Part shown: positions 5,892 to 6,238 of the stretch, piece by piece
Numbering within the stretch: the first letter of the stretch is position 1
How the letters are laid out: each line of letters opens with the position of its first letter
Origin: Candidatus Methylomirabilota bacterium
GTDB taxonomy: Bacteria; Methylomirabilota; Methylomirabilia; Methylomirabilales; CSP1-5
DNA length: 6,238 nt
Direction of reading: 5' to 3'
NCBI GenBank assembly: GCA_023249165.1
Contig: JAHFDE010000127.1
Span: 1 to 6,238 of the forward strand
Position numbers and translations under genes: made by a program
Notes under the pieces: model-generated
The model's database searches: none
Seen by the model: only the letters and a program-made list of their open reading frames with translations
Told to the model about the DNA's origin: nothing

Positions 5892-6182
5892 CTACTCTTC
5901 AAGGATGCGGGGGACGCGGAAGAAGGCCTCGTGGCGATCGGGGGCATTGGCCAAGGCCTGATCCTGAGAAAGCGACGGGGAGACCACATCCTCGCGAAGG
6001 ACATTGGTCATGGGGATGACGTGGGACATCGGTTTGACCTCACGGGTGTCCAGCTGGTTGAGCTTATCGATGTAGGTAAGGATCGCATCCAGCTGGGCCC
6101 GCATCCTCTCCATCTCCTGGTCGGAAAGACCCAGCCGGGCCAGCCTCGCCACATGCTCCACCTCTCGGCGTGTGATCTTCAT
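5892..6182 (-). CDS. gatC: Aspartyl/glutamyl-tRNA(Asn/Gln) amidotransferase subunit C
   Basis: GatC is the small structural subunit that wraps the GatA-GatB interface and stabilises the complex. The 96 residues are typical of the family. The N-terminus reads ITRREVEHVARLARLGLSDQ (3-22), followed by the helix MRAQLDAILTYIDKLNQLDT (27-46), the conserved VKPMSHVIPMTNVLREDVV (49-67) and the C-terminal FFRVPRILEE (87-96), all standard GatC landmarks. I choose the ATG at 6182 because GGAGG (6191-6195) lies 8 bases upstream. A GTG at 6197 would add five residues but would overlap this ribosome binding site. It is the first gene of the gat cluster and follows a likely promoter. Confidence 0.96.
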   Translation of the reverse strand: MKITRREVEHVARLARLGLSDQEMERMRAQLDAILTYIDKLNQLDTREVKPMSHVIPMTNVLREDVVSPSLSQDQALANAPDRHEAFFRVPRILEE

Positions 6183-6190
6183 CGCCTCAT

Positions 6191-6238
6191 CCTCCACGGA
6201 AGGTATAGAGATGATAGCATCTCCCGATGACCCCGCAA
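6191..6238 (-). promoter_or_regulatory. Candidate sigma70-type promoter and ribosome binding site of gatC
   Basis: On the coding strand TATCAT (6211-6216) with an upstream TGC (6217-6219) makes a good extended -10 element. TTGCGG (6233-6238), at the very window edge, is a partial -35 with a 16-base spacer. Transcription would begin near 6204, leaving a leader of about 20 bases with GGAGG at 6191-6195. The -10 is persuasive; the -35 is weak and truncated context prevents judging further upstream sites. Confidence 0.5.

Noticed and set aside
6183..6197. GTG start of gatC at 6197
   Set aside because: It overlaps the GGAGG ribosome binding site that is ideally placed for the ATG at 6182.

Overview
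The window is GC-rich, densely coded bacterial DNA. Every gene I can support reads on the minus strand, so transcription runs from high to low coordinates: gatC, gatA, a small gamma-glutamylcyclotransferase-like gene, gatB, a GT4-type glycosyltransferase, and a LysR-type regulator that runs off the left edge. The long plus-strand open frames mirror these genes and are not credible as genes.

Right part (2097-6238): this is the GatCAB tRNA-dependent amidotransferase locus. GatA makes ammonia from glutamine, GatB activates and amidates the misacylated tRNA, and GatC holds the complex together. Together they turn Glu-tRNA(Gln) and/or Asp-tRNA(Asn) into Gln-tRNA(Gln)/Asn-tRNA(Asn). All key GatA and GatB residues are present. 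A plausible extended -10 promoter lies just upstream of gatC at the right edge. A gamma-glutamylcyclotransferase-fold gene sits between gatA and gatB, which is not a usual gat partner.

The most unusual signal is between these genes. All three junctions (gatC/gatA, gatA/cyclotransferase, cyclotransferase/gatB; 103-170 bp each) carry arrays of degenerate 7-bp units (TTCATGG, TTCACCG, CCCTGAA, GCTGACN types). In each junction the arrays occur as pairs pointing in opposite directions, so they could fold into long imperfect stem-loops. They touch the genes: the gatA stop codon and the gatB GTG start codon both lie in an array. Units with TGA repeated every 7 bp close all three reading frames just before gatB. 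The two junctions further left (2008-2096 and 922-957) lack these arrays.

Left part (1-2007): the glycosyltransferase is a short GT-B/GT4 protein whose motifs recall the poorly understood GLT1D1 group and, more distantly, the selenosugar synthase SenB. The LysR regulator after it recalls the group annotated as associated with selenium metabolism. Both resemblances are from memory and need a search.

Organism: high GC, the gatC-A-B order and heptameric intergenic repeats would suit an uncultured soil, sediment or aquatic lineage such as Methylomirabilota (NC10) or a deltaproteobacterial-type group. The window has no rRNA or other decisive marker, so this is only a guess. No tRNA, rRNA, CRISPR array, transposase gene or convincing intrinsic terminator was seen, and no stretch over 300 bases lacks a gene.
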